From assembly GCA_012964435.1 (NCBI GenBank), contig DTTX01000073.1, forward strand, positions 8,625-72,624: DNA of 64,000 nucleotides. Direction: 5' to 3'. The notes below the pieces were generated by a model. That model was not told where the DNA came from. It did not search any database and saw nothing but the letters and a program-made list of their open reading frames with translations. This stretch comes from Mesonia sp. (GTDB lineage Bacteria > Bacteroidota > Bacteroidia > Flavobacteriales > Flavobacteriaceae). Below, one piece after another: positions 28,801 to 37,112 of the stretch (the first letter of the stretch is position 1; the number at the start of each line of letters is the position of its first letter). The translations under genes were made by a program, and so were the position numbers.

Positions 28801-29130
28801 TTAAAGTGAAAAAGATTCTCCGCAACCACAAGTTCTTTGCGCGTTTGGATTGTTAAATACGAAACCTTTACCGTTAAGGCCGCCAGAATATTCTAACGTG
28901 GTTCCTACCAAGTATAAAAAACTTCTTTTATCTACCACAATTTTTACTTGGTTATCTTCAAAAAGCTTATCGCCTTCTACTTGTTCTTTATCAAATTTTA
29001 AGTCGTAAGAAAGTCCGGAACACCCTCCACTCTTTACTCCTACTCTCACGTAATCTTGAGCAATATCAAAACCATCTTCACTCATTAACTGAGTAAGCTT
29101 TGTTTTTGCTTGTTCACTAACTTTAATCAT
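28801..29130 (-). CDS. sufA: HesB/IscA (SufA) A-type Fe-S carrier
   Basis: 109 aa. The three A-type cysteines are present: one in KSGGCSGLSYDL and two in the C-terminal TCGCGESFSL. Carries Fe-S clusters from SufBC2D to target proteins. It is the first gene of the suf operon; a -7 box TATATTTG lies 30 bases upstream. No IscR/SufR-type regulator is encoded here. Confidence 0.94.
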   Translation of the reverse strand: MIKVSEQAKTKLTQLMSEDGFDIAQDYVRVGVKSGGCSGLSYDLKFDKEQVEGDKLFEDNQVKIVVDKRSFLYLVGTTLEYSGGLNGKGFVFNNPNAQRTCGCGESFSL

Positions 29131-29159
29131 AACGTAAATCGTTAATTAATTTAATTTTG

Positions 29160-29167
29160 CAAATATA
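29160..29167 (-). promoter_or_regulatory. -7 box TATATTTG before the suf operon
   Basis: Exact TAnnTTTG on the minus strand, giving a leader of about 23 bases before sufA. No convincing -33 element. Confidence 0.45.
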
Positions 29168-29346
29168 CCATTTACAACCGTGAATACCATATAGCTAAAG
29201 ATTATTCTAATTTATTTTAGCATTAGAATTTATTATTTAACTACAGCTATGGTCGCTATAGGCTTTGTCGAAAAACAACTCCTGAAATAACGAGATTTAA
29301 AAAGAATATTTATCTTTAGTAATTATCACAAAAAACTTATCTACTC

Positions 29347-29844
29347 ATGAAAAAATTTTTACTTCTTTCCTTTATTTCATTATACCTAGTTTCTTGCAGA
29401 ATTAACAAAATTGACTCTTCATACTATAAATTAAATGAAAACATCGATTTTAAAATAGTACGATTAATTGACGGAAGAAAAAGAACAGCTTCAAACCAAA
29501 CAGTTTATACAGCAAATGAAGACTTTCGATACAAACAAGCACATATAAAAATAAGAAATAACCATGAGGAAAAACAAGGGTTTGATCTAAGCCATTTATA
29601 TCTTGTCGATAAATACAATCGAAAACATAAAGTTTCCAGAGTCATGAAAAATCTGCAATTTCAAACAAATAGCAGCATGGTCAATACAGAGAAGAAATTG
29701 GGAGGTAAAAAACAAGGATTATATATAGTAGATTTCACTCCAGCTTTTCCTAAGGATGAGTTGGTTTTAAAAATTGCTATCGACACTAGCGACAGTGAAG
29801 CTCTTTCTGAAAACGCTCGAATTATTAGTCTAGTTACTGAGTAA
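29347..29844 (+). CDS. Lipoprotein of unknown family, tandem copy 1
   Basis: 165 aa. Lipobox LYLVSC and no acidic export tag after Cys (Arg-Ile-Asn-Lys). Mature part is a predicted small beta domain (YKQAHIKIRNNHEEKQGFDL, HLYLVDKYNRKHKV), reminiscent of DUF4352-like extracellular beta sandwiches, but I cannot assign it. It is paralogous to the next gene: same start (MKKF), same DKFNRK/DKYNRK block, and nearly identical last 24 residues. The two are 32 bases apart and likely cotranscribed. Confidence 0.8.
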   Translation: MKKFLLLSFISLYLVSCRINKIDSSYYKLNENIDFKIVRLIDGRKRTASNQTVYTANEDFRYKQAHIKIRNNHEEKQGFDLSHLYLVDKYNRKHKVSRVMKNLQFQTNSSMVNTEKKLGGKKQGLYIVDFTPAFPKDELVLKIAIDTSDSEALSENARIISLVTE

Positions 29845-29876
29845 ACTAAAACTCAGTAATAAATAAAAACTCACTA

Positions 29877-30380
29877 ATGAAAAAATTTTCAACCTTTTTA
29901 ATTATCTGCCTATTCTTATCATCTTGCGGAATTCACCAAATTAACTCTAAATATTTTAAATGGAATGAAGAAATCGACTTTATGGTAGTTGGTTTTTTTA
30001 ATGTGAAAATGACAGAAGGTCAAGAAAACAATAAAAACGTGACTTATATAGCTAGGAAAAATTCTCGCTTTAAAAGAGCTAGTTTTCGATTTAAAAACAA
30101 CACTAACCAACCGCTCGATATTAATTTTGAAAATCTTTTTCTACTAGATAAGTTCAATAGAAAATACCCCACTAGAGTAGCCGGACAAGCCTATAAAGGC
30201 TATAGTAATGATGTATTTGAACTACAGAGACCAATTAAGGCAAATGAAGAAGCATTATTTCTTCTTGAGTTTTTTCCTGCTTTCCCTAAAGATGAAGTTA
30301 TAACTAAAATTGCTATCGACACTAGCGACAGTGAAACGCTTTCTGAAAACGCTCGAATCATTAGTTTAGTTACAGAATGA
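29877..30380 (+). CDS. Lipoprotein of unknown family, tandem copy 2
   Basis: 167 aa, paralogue of the preceding gene. Lipobox FLSSC. Shares NEEIDF/NENIDF, the DKFNRKYP block and the C-terminal IAIDTSDSETLSENARIISL with it; the rest has diverged. The terminal stretch is conserved even at DNA level (about 65 of 72 bases by eye). It converges on the di-heme peroxidase gene with only 5 bases between the stops. No function is proposed. Confidence 0.8.
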   Translation: MKKFSTFLIICLFLSSCGIHQINSKYFKWNEEIDFMVVGFFNVKMTEGQENNKNVTYIARKNSRFKRASFRFKNNTNQPLDINFENLFLLDKFNRKYPTRVAGQAYKGYSNDVFELQRPIKANEEALFLLEFFPAFPKDEVITKIAIDTSDSETLSENARIISLVTE

Positions 30381-30385
30381 ATAAC

Positions 30386-31435
30386 CTAAAACTCAGCAAA
30401 GCGATCGTCTAACAAAAAATTATCATCGGTTAAGGTTTCTAAAAAGGCGATTATTTTTTGTTTTTCATCTTCGGTAAGAGAAATGCCTAAATTTTCATTT
30501 TGCTGAAAAACGAGATCTAAATTTTCTGTAGCGACCATCCCGCTATCGTAATGATCTAAGACTTGTGCTAAGGTTTGAAAACGCCCATCGTGCATATACG
30601 GATAAGTGATCTGAATATTTCTTAAACTCGGTACTTTAAATTTATATTTATCAGCTTGCAAACCAGTGACCCGACTTCTCCCTTCATCATCATATTCAGG
30701 ATCGATAGGTAAACCATTATTGCGGTAACTTTGGTCGGTAAACAAAACTCCCGCATGACAAGTGGCACATTTTTGATCGAACAAAACTTTTCCGGCTTCT
30801 TCTTCAGCAGTGAATTGTGAACCTTCATTTTTTAGAATTTTATCGTATTTAGAATCGGCAGAAACCATCATTACTAAAAACTGAGAAATCGCTTTCAGCA
30901 TATTATCGGTATTCACCTCGCCATTCTCGAAAGCTTCTGCAAATAGTTGCGGGTATTCTTCATCTGCCTGAAGTTTATCGATAATGTTTGAAAAACTCTC
31001 ATTCATCTCCACCTCAGCCGTAATCGGTATTATAGGTTGCGCATCGAGACTTTCTGCAGCGCCGTCCCAAGTAAATTCATTCATAAATATCATATTCTGT
31101 AAAGGCTGCGCATTTCTGGTTCCCAAAGCTCCGTTTACGCCGTGACTTACAATATGTGTATGATGAGTGAATGAAAAATCTTGAATATGACAAAAACCGC
31201 AAGAAACTACTCCATCGGAAGATAGTTTACCATCATAGAACAGCTTTTTACCCAACTCAAATCCTTTCTCGGTGGGTGGGTTAGCTTCAAAATTATAGGT
31301 GACTTCCGGGAAATAATCGGGAATTTCTATACTTAGCGTGTCGTTTTCTACAATAGCTTCGTAACCGTTATCTGCATCTTCTTTAGAACAGCTCACTAAA
31401 AACAAACTTAAAAGTAGAAAAAAACTTAATCGCAT
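30386..31435 (-). CDS. Di-heme cytochrome c peroxidase / MbnH-like lipoprotein
   Basis: 349 aa. Lipobox LFLVSC (Cys16) then Ser-Lys-Glu-Asp-Ala-Asp. Two c-type heme motifs: CGFCH (79-83) and CATCH (223-227), with Trp123 between them (FTWDGAAESL), as in the bacterial CCP/MauG superfamily. It lies 6 bases after an MbnP-family gene; in methanotrophs the MbnP partner MbnH is a MauG-like di-heme enzyme that oxidises a Trp of MbnP to kynurenine. I infer the same pairing here; a plain H2O2-reducing peroxidase is the alternative. Last gene of a four-gene operon. Confidence 0.88.
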   Translation of the reverse strand: MRLSFFLLLSLFLVSCSKEDADNGYEAIVENDTLSIEIPDYFPEVTYNFEANPPTEKGFELGKKLFYDGKLSSDGVVSCGFCHIQDFSFTHHTHIVSHGVNGALGTRNAQPLQNMIFMNEFTWDGAAESLDAQPIIPITAEVEMNESFSNIIDKLQADEEYPQLFAEAFENGEVNTDNMLKAISQFLVMMVSADSKYDKILKNEGSQFTAEEEAGKVLFDQKCATCHAGVLFTDQSYRNNGLPIDPEYDDEGRSRVTGLQADKYKFKVPSLRNIQITYPYMHDGRFQTLAQVLDHYDSGMVATENLDLVFQQNENLGISLTEDEKQKIIAFLETLTDDNFLLDDRFAEF

Positions 31436-31441
31436 TTAAAT

Positions 31442-32191
31442 TTATTGTTGAGTTGAAAAGCTTTGTGAAAAATTAGCCATCACTTGCGGTGAATATTCGG
31501 GATCTACTTGAATATCGTCAATTTCCTCTAAAGACAATGAAAATTCAGCTTCAAATATTTTTGAAACATCTGATGTGATCTCTATTGAATTTGAACTATC
31601 CAACGCTAATGTATTTTGAAAATCTAAAGTCACTTCTTTATAATTATCTAAAGCTTGCCCGTGACTCCCGATATGATAAGCAAAAAGGTGATCGGTTTCA
31701 GTTGCTGAAGTATAATTTCCTTCAAAACGCAAAAATATATAGCCGGCAGACCAGCTCCACAACATATTATTTTCTTCAGCAGTTGGCACAAAATTATTCA
31801 CTCCGTTAAGCGGATAATTTGATTGATCGACCCCTAGACCAAAGCGAATTGCCTCATAATTTTGCATAGGAATATTTTCTAAGGTGATGCTTTTGCTGGC
31901 TTCATCTTCTTCATTTACCACAAAATAACTTTCTGCTTGCGGGTACACAAATTCTTCTCCGTTTTCAGCGATCAAAACGATATTACTAATAATGTAACGC
32001 AGAGTTTCGATCTCATAAGTTTCTTCTGAATTTACGTAGGTTTCTGAATTCAACACCACATTTTCTCCTTCAATTTGATTTTGAAATTGAAGCGTAAGTT
32101 CTGTAAATTTTTGCGGAGAAGCTTGATCATCTGAATCTTCTGAACAAGCTACAAAACCTAACACCACAAATAACAACCACCACTTTTTCAT
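31442..32191 (-). CDS. MbnP-family (copper-binding) lipoprotein
   Basis: 249 aa. Lipobox GFVAC (Cys16) followed by Ser-Glu-Asp-Ser-Asp-Asp. The mature part follows the MbnP pattern: beta strand LTLQFQNQIEGENVVLNSE, then YVNSEETYEIETLRYIISNI, the block MLWSWSAGYIFLRFEG (Trp145, Trp147) and DHLFAYHIGSHG (His168, His173, His177). Known family members bind copper, aided by Trp-to-kynurenine modification by MbnH. Its ATG shares one base with the stop of the upstream propeller gene (TAATG) and the heme gene follows after 6 bases. Which Trp or His matter here is inference. Confidence 0.85.
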   Translation of the reverse strand: MKKWWLLFVVLGFVACSEDSDDQASPQKFTELTLQFQNQIEGENVVLNSETYVNSEETYEIETLRYIISNIVLIAENGEEFVYPQAESYFVVNEEDEASKSITLENIPMQNYEAIRFGLGVDQSNYPLNGVNNFVPTAEENNMLWSWSAGYIFLRFEGNYTSATETDHLFAYHIGSHGQALDNYKEVTLDFQNTLALDSSNSIEITSDVSKIFEAEFSLSLEEIDDIQVDPEYSPQVMANFSQSFSTQQ

Positions 32192-33549
32192 TATCGAATC
32201 TTTACGATTAAAATATCTTTATTTCCTTTGTTTTCTTCAACTAAACTATCGGTACTTTCTGTATTTCCGACAGAAATTATGCTTTTATCATCTAACTGAA
32301 TACTTTCACTCAACACATCAAAATCACTACCGCCAATACTTTGTTGCCATTGTAAATTTCCGTTTTTATCGACCATCATTAACCAGCCATCGCTGTCGCC
32401 ATAATTTTCGGTAAGATCTACATCGTTGCTTCGGCTGCTTCCGGTAATTAGGAGATCTTCATTTTCTAGTTGCAAGACTTTATTTGAAGAATCAAAATTA
32501 GTGCCGCCCAGATTTTGATTCCACAGTAAATTTCCTAAATCATCGATCTTGATCACCCAAACATCGGCATTGCCGTGAATTTGAGAAACATTTCCGTCAT
32601 TACTTCTAATATCTCCGGTCACTACATAATTACCGTCAAGGGTTTTAGTGATCCCGTAAGCAATATCGATCGATGAACCGCCAAAGTTTTTTTGCCATTG
32701 CAAATCGCCTTCAGCATTAGTTTTTACCACCCAAAAATCGTAACTACCATGAGGATCGGTAATATCGAAATCGTCACTTTCTGAATTTCCTACCATAATA
32801 AAACCGCCATCTTCCGCCTGAACCGCATCGTAACTACGATCGTTATTAGTGCCACCAAAATAACGTCGCCATTCTTTATTTCCTTCAGCATCGAGTTTAA
32901 CTCCCCAAAATTCTCCCACGCCGTGAAGTACGCCGGCGCTTCTGTCGTTACCTTGACCTTCACTTGCAGTCACATCTAGATAACCACTTAAAAAATAGCC
33001 GCCATCGGTAGTTTGCACAATAGCATAACCGCGATCGCTACCGGGAAAGCCGAAAGATTTTTGCCACTGCAGGTCTCCGCTACTGTTTAACTTTAGCATC
33101 CAGTAATCGTAAAACCCTTGAGCATCGGTAACATCACCATCGTCGCTACGACTGTAGCCAATTACCGCAAAACCGCCGTCGTTGGTCGTGATAATTTTTT
33201 GACCGCGATCGTCGCCCGTACCACCATAAATTTTACTCCACTGCAAATTGGCTTGCCCATCAAACTTGAGCAACCAATAATCGCTATCGGTAGCCGTTTT
33301 ACCAACTACATCGCCATCGGTACTTTGGGTAAACCCTAAAACAGCAAAACCGCCATCATTCGTTTTGGTGACTGAAATCGCTTCTTCATCTTGACTTCCG
33401 CCAAAGGTTTTCGCAAATTCAAATTCTCCTTGAAACGTTTGTTCTTCAGGTGGAAGATCTTCTGCTGAAGTTTCATCATCAGCACAACTCACCGCGAAAA
33501 TTAAAAGCAGTAAAATGCTATGTAGTTTTAACAACTTCAACCTATTCAA
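32191..33549 (-). CDS. Seven-repeat beta-propeller lipoprotein
   Basis: 452 aa. Lipobox AVSC (Cys22) followed by Ala-Asp-Asp-Glu. After the anchor there are seven tandem repeats of about 57 residues, each with GG-x4-D, a DGGF-type turn, S-x-DGD and a closing D-x-W-x-x-K-x-x-x-x-G-x-LQW, so a seven-bladed propeller is likely. I recognise no enzyme motif. The last 8 bases of the upstream T9SS gene overlap its start and its stop overlaps the MbnP start, so translation is coupled. Probable role: binding or scaffolding at the cell surface, inferred. Confidence 0.82.
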   Translation of the reverse strand: MNRLKLLKLHSILLLLIFAVSCADDETSAEDLPPEEQTFQGEFEFAKTFGGSQDEEAISVTKTNDGGFAVLGFTQSTDGDVVGKTATDSDYWLLKFDGQANLQWSKIYGGTGDDRGQKIITTNDGGFAVIGYSRSDDGDVTDAQGFYDYWMLKLNSSGDLQWQKSFGFPGSDRGYAIVQTTDGGYFLSGYLDVTASEGQGNDRSAGVLHGVGEFWGVKLDAEGNKEWRRYFGGTNNDRSYDAVQAEDGGFIMVGNSESDDFDITDPHGSYDFWVVKTNAEGDLQWQKNFGGSSIDIAYGITKTLDGNYVVTGDIRSNDGNVSQIHGNADVWVIKIDDLGNLLWNQNLGGTNFDSSNKVLQLENEDLLITGSSRSNDVDLTENYGDSDGWLMMVDKNGNLQWQQSIGGSDFDVLSESIQLDDKSIISVGNTESTDSLVEENKGNKDILIVKIR

Positions 33550-34963
33550 TAATTACTTTTTTTGAGATTTTGTTATTGATCCGTGCAAGATATATACCAG
33601 AAGAAAGGTTGGATAGATTTATCTGACCGCTAACTAATTCATCTGAAGAAGCTTGAAGTACTTTTTTACCCATCACATCGAAAAATTCAACCTGCGTTAA
33701 TTCGTCTTGTTCAATTTCAATATTTAAAACAGAATTTACGGGATTTGGATAGAGTTTTACGCTTGCTGAAAATTCGTGATCTTCTGTTGCTAAAGTGCCA
33801 CTTTCTCTTACCAAAAAGAAACCGGAATTAATATCGCTAATTACGATATTGTTACTATCAAAAAACGGATAGACATTCCAAGCTCCATTAAAACTTACCC
33901 CATCATCTGCAGGATAAGTGTCAAAATAATCAGTTTCAAAAATATTTGAATTTTCGATATCACTTATATCGATCACGCGCATTCCTGCCGTATAATCTGC
34001 TACAAAAAAATCGTCTCCTTTTACGTAACCATTATGATCTATCGCTGTTGTTTCACCATAAAAATCGAAAGCTACTGAAGGATTATCTAAATCGGTAAAA
34101 TCGAAAACAACGGTTTTACTATTAAAGCCAAAATTGATTTCATCTAACTCATCGCCCAATAAAAAGTAAGCTTGATCTTCTGTAAACCAACCTTGATGCG
34201 TATAACCAATGTTGCTATAACTCACTGTTGAAATAAGTACAGGATTACTTTTATTCGTTACATTCACAATTACAACTTCATCTTCATTACTTCCTATTAA
34301 AATCTGATCGCCTGTATAATCGGTATCGGGACCATTATAAGTAACTACTTGTGCATCATGTGTATAAAAACTTGCGTCGTAAGCGCCGGCAAATACCGGA
34401 TTTAAAGGATTCTGAATATCTACCATATGCGGACCTCCATTATTTAGCGAGGTTCCTACCGCGTAAGCAAAACCCTGATCGGGATTAATCACAATATTGT
34501 GGCAATTACCAAAACCACCATAATGTGCATCCGCTGAAAAAGTAGCCGGAGCATTGGTAACATTTCTTAGTTTTGTGAGATCGAATACTTGCATTCCGTG
34601 ATCGGATGCTTCACTCACCACAAACGCATAATTTTGATAAACTTTTATGTCTCGCCAAGCACTAGAATTGGTATGCGTAGGCAACTTACCTAAATATACA
34701 GGATTTATCGGATCTGAAACATCGATAAAGCAAGTCCCATTATCTACGCCCATAATAGCGTATTCTTTTCCGTCGGCAGGATCGGTCCAACCCCAAGAAT
34801 CATTTCCGGCAGAAGCTCCTAAAGTTTCAAGACTAATATGACTCATTAAATCATAATCGTTACAAGGATAATCGCCGGCAAAACCATTCTCACAAGGAAC
34901 TTGCGCGAAAAGAATTGCAGTATATAAAATTGAAAATAGAGAAAGTAGTAATTTTTTCATCAA
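33542..34963 (-). CDS. Choice-of-anchor B family protein with T9SS sorting domain
   Basis: 473 aa, signal peptide ending near TAILFAQ. The body has the choice-of-anchor B pattern (NDSWGWTDPADGKEYAIMGV, CFIDVSDPINPVYLGKLPTH, WRDIKVYQNYAFVVSEASDH), LVIVD-repeat like blades. The last ~75 residues are a type A T9SS sorting domain (LYPNPVNSVLNIE ... GIYLARINNKISKKVIIE), so the protein is exported through T9SS and attached to the cell surface or released. First gene of the operon with the propeller, MbnP and di-heme genes. Its biochemical role is unknown. Confidence 0.88.
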   Translation of the reverse strand: MMKKLLLSLFSILYTAILFAQVPCENGFAGDYPCNDYDLMSHISLETLGASAGNDSWGWTDPADGKEYAIMGVDNGTCFIDVSDPINPVYLGKLPTHTNSSAWRDIKVYQNYAFVVSEASDHGMQVFDLTKLRNVTNAPATFSADAHYGGFGNCHNIVINPDQGFAYAVGTSLNNGGPHMVDIQNPLNPVFAGAYDASFYTHDAQVVTYNGPDTDYTGDQILIGSNEDEVVIVNVTNKSNPVLISTVSYSNIGYTHQGWFTEDQAYFLLGDELDEINFGFNSKTVVFDFTDLDNPSVAFDFYGETTAIDHNGYVKGDDFFVADYTAGMRVIDISDIENSNIFETDYFDTYPADDGVSFNGAWNVYPFFDSNNIVISDINSGFFLVRESGTLATEDHEFSASVKLYPNPVNSVLNIEIEQDELTQVEFFDVMGKKVLQASSDELVSGQINLSNLSSGIYLARINNKISKKVIIE

Positions 34964-34979
34964 AATCTTTATTTATCAC

Positions 34980-34987
34980 TAATTTTG
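34980..34987 (+). promoter_or_regulatory. -7 box TAATTTTG before thiL
   Basis: TAnnTTTG match 34 bases upstream of the thiL ATG. It lies 8 bases from the oppositely oriented box of the T9SS operon. Confidence 0.45.
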
Positions 34988-34995
34988 CAGTCTTA

Positions 34996-35003
34996 CAAAG
35001 CTA
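34996..35003 (-). promoter_or_regulatory. -7 box TAGCTTTG before the T9SS/MbnP/MbnH operon
   Basis: TAnnTTTG on the minus strand, 32 bases upstream of the ATG at 34963. Its -33 region would fall on the thiL start. Confidence 0.45.
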
Positions 35004-35021
35004 ACACTATTTTTATAATAT

Positions 35022-36080
35022 ATGTTTGATAACAAAGAAAGTAGAACCAATTTATCTGAATTAGGAGAGTTTGGACTCATCGATCACCTTACGCGATATT
35101 TCGAAATAAAACGTACCTCAACCAATATTGGCATTGGTGACGACGCAGCCGTTTTAAATTTTGAAGGCGAAGAAACCGTAGTGACGACCGACCTTTTGGT
35201 AGAAGGCGTACATTTTGACCTTTCATTTATGCCACTAAAACATTTGGGTTATAAAGCGGTGATGGTGAATCTTTCTGATGTTTACGCGATGAATGCCGAA
35301 GCAACGCAAATTACCGTTTCGATTGCAGCTTCTAACCGTTTTCCGGTAGAAGCTTTAGAAGAATTATATGCCGGTATTTTACTAGCTTCTAAAAAATATA
35401 ATGTTGATGTGGTTGGTGGTGACACGACCTCTTCTACTGCCGGATTAATGATTAGCATTACCGCTTTAGGAAAGACAAAAAAAGAAAAGATTACTACGCG
35501 TAGCGGAGCTAAAGCTAACGATTTGTTAGTGGTTTCTGGAGATCTGGGCGCAGCTTATATGGGCTTGCAAGTGCTCGAACGTGAAAAGCAGGTTTTTAAA
35601 GCCAACCCAAACTCACAACCCGATTTAGAAGCGTATAGCTATATTATGGAGCGCCAATTAAAACCGGAAGCTCGAAAAGATATCCCGGAACTTTTACAGG
35701 CGTTGGAAGTGCAACCTACTTCGATGATCGATATTAGTGACGGACTTTCTTCTGAAGTGATTCATCTTTGTAAAAACTCGAAAGTAGGCGCGAATATTTT
35801 TGAAGAAAAAATACCACTCGATCCTACTGTAATTTCGGTTTGTGAAGAGTTTAATATTGACAGCACGATGGTGGCGTTAAGCGGCGGCGAAGATTATGAA
35901 CTTTTATTTACCATCGATCAAAAAGATTACGACAAAATAAAAGGGAACCCTAATTTAACGGTAATTGGCCATATGACAGAAGAAAACGAAGGAATGCACC
36001 TTATTACCCGTGCCAACCAAAAAATTCCTATCCAATCTCGCGGATGGAACTCTTTTGAAGATGCGAACGATGAAGAATAA
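35022..36080 (+). CDS. thiL: Thiamine-monophosphate kinase
   Basis: Phosphorylates thiamine monophosphate to the active cofactor ThDP, which SucA in this window requires. 352 aa, AIR synthase-like ATP-binding fold. Motifs: IGIGDDAAVLNF, VVTTDLLVEGVHFD, the GGDTTSS block and SMIDISDGLSSEVIHL, plus ALSGGEDYELLF near the C-terminus. Divergent from the T9SS operon with overlapping promoter region. A terminator follows. Confidence 0.96.
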   Translation: MFDNKESRTNLSELGEFGLIDHLTRYFEIKRTSTNIGIGDDAAVLNFEGEETVVTTDLLVEGVHFDLSFMPLKHLGYKAVMVNLSDVYAMNAEATQITVSIAASNRFPVEALEELYAGILLASKKYNVDVVGGDTTSSTAGLMISITALGKTKKEKITTRSGAKANDLLVVSGDLGAAYMGLQVLEREKQVFKANPNSQPDLEAYSYIMERQLKPEARKDIPELLQALEVQPTSMIDISDGLSSEVIHLCKNSKVGANIFEEKIPLDPTVISVCEEFNIDSTMVALSGGEDYELLFTIDQKDYDKIKGNPNLTVIGHMTEENEGMHLITRANQKIPIQSRGWNSFEDANDEE

Positions 36081-36097
36081 AACTTCTCTGATATATT

Positions 36098-36127
36098 AAA
36101 AAATCCCGCTCAATAGCAGGATTTTTT
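36098..36127. terminator. Bidirectional terminator after thiL
   Basis: Hairpin TCC-GCT / AGC-GGA with one internal mismatch (36104-36110 with 36115-36121), A-run on the left and T-run on the right. Lies between convergent genes; its right arm touches the stop of the small gene at 36126. Confidence 0.75.
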
Positions 36128-36332
36128 ATTTATTGTTTGTTGAAATTTTTCGCATTCGAAAGATGATATAAATCGAGAATAGAAAAATGATAGTAAAACC
36201 GGCAACTGCAAATACAATTCTCCAAGTTTCCATCTCTTGAGAATTTTCTAAAACTCGAAACAGCTGAACTCCTTGAAAAACATTTAATACACTTAAAGCT
36301 ATTACGACAGGTAAGAATCTTTTTTTCTTCAT
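36126..36332 (-). CDS. Small two-helix membrane protein
   Basis: 68 aa, start MKKKRF, two hydrophobic segments (FLPVVIALSVLNVFQGVQLF and IVFAVAGFTIIFLFSIYIIF). A second overlapping frame on the same strand gives a Cys- and Phe-rich peptide without domain logic, so this frame is preferred. No known family. 22 bases downstream of the ACT-like gene and probably cotranscribed. Confidence 0.6.
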   Translation of the reverse strand: MKKKRFLPVVIALSVLNVFQGVQLFRVLENSQEMETWRIVFAVAGFTIIFLFSIYIIFRMRKISTNNK

Positions 36333-36354
36333 TCTTCAAAATTATAAAAATTCA

Positions 36355-37011
36355 TTAAGCCTTCAACCCTTTAATCGCTGCAAACGCTTGCTCTACCAAA
36401 TTTTCTTCTACCAAAACAGTAAATTCGTTAGTCGTAGAAACTACCTCATACAGAGCAATATTTTGCCAGGCTAAATGCTTAAAGATCTGATAATACAAAC
36501 CGGCAACTTTAAAATTATCTTGAGGTAATTGCACGCTAATCGCTGCTAAAGCTTCTCGTTGCATCAGTAAATGCTCAGCTTCAAAAAAAGAATTTACTTT
36601 TTCGGTTTCTGAGCCGGAGATCATAATATTGCTTTCTAAAATTCCGCGAGTAAAAGCATAAAATAAGTGGGTGTTAGCCGAAACATAACTCAGTAATTTT
36701 CCGTGACAATTTACCAATGTATTGGTATTTTTAAAGGTAAAGGCAGAAATATTAGAACGCACGGTAATATCGCCTAAATTTTTAAAAGCTTGTTTGAGTT
36801 TTTGATTATTACTCACACCCACCGGAGAATGATAACGTCGCAAAGCCATCATGATCGCTCCGGTTTTTACGGGCTTTTTCAACATCGCAGAAATTTCCGG
36901 CTGCAACTCTTCTGCTAGCGCACTAAAATTAATAATGCTTCGCTGTAAAGCTTCTTCTAAAAAAGGTTGAGCTCTCAAAATCTGCTCGACACTTTGCGCA
37001 ACAGTTTTCAT
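36355..37011 (-). CDS. ACT-like protein adjacent to aspartokinase
   Basis: 218 aa, soluble. The C-terminal part (WQNIALYEVVSTTNEFTVLV, then EENLVEQAFAAIKGL) resembles an aspartokinase-type ACT domain (compare the NI-x-MISTSEI pattern). The N-terminal half (MKTVAQSVEQILRAQPFLEE, then YHSPVG) has no kinase motif. It is divergent from lysC, 101 bases between the starts, so a regulatory role towards aspartokinase is possible but only inferred. A -7 box at 37037-37044 fits its start. Confidence 0.75.
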   Translation of the reverse strand: MKTVAQSVEQILRAQPFLEEALQRSIINFSALAEELQPEISAMLKKPVKTGAIMMALRRYHSPVGVSNNQKLKQAFKNLGDITVRSNISAFTFKNTNTLVNCHGKLLSYVSANTHLFYAFTRGILESNIMISGSETEKVNSFFEAEHLLMQREALAAISVQLPQDNFKVAGLYYQIFKHLAWQNIALYEVVSTTNEFTVLVEENLVEQAFAAIKGLKA

Positions 37012-37036
37012 TTTGTTAATTATTTAACTTTATGTG

Positions 37037-37044
37037 CAAAATTA
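37037..37044 (-). promoter_or_regulatory. -7 box TAATTTTG before the ACT-like gene
   Basis: Exact TAnnTTTG on the minus strand, 26 bases upstream of the ATG at 37011. Confidence 0.45.
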
Positions 37045-37112
37045 GTAAAATTTATACATTTATAAGGTAAGCTCTTTGAACTCAATTACATTCGCCAAAA
37101 ATTAAACGGAAG

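Noticed and set aside
33542..34963. Possible phage or genomic island boundary at the surface operon
   Set aside because: No integrase, tRNA junction, direct repeat or shift in base composition was seen around it.
36130..36339. Alternative same-strand frame of 69 aa rich in Cys and Phe
   Set aside because: Overlaps the two-helix membrane protein in another frame; its composition is typical of an out-of-frame reading.
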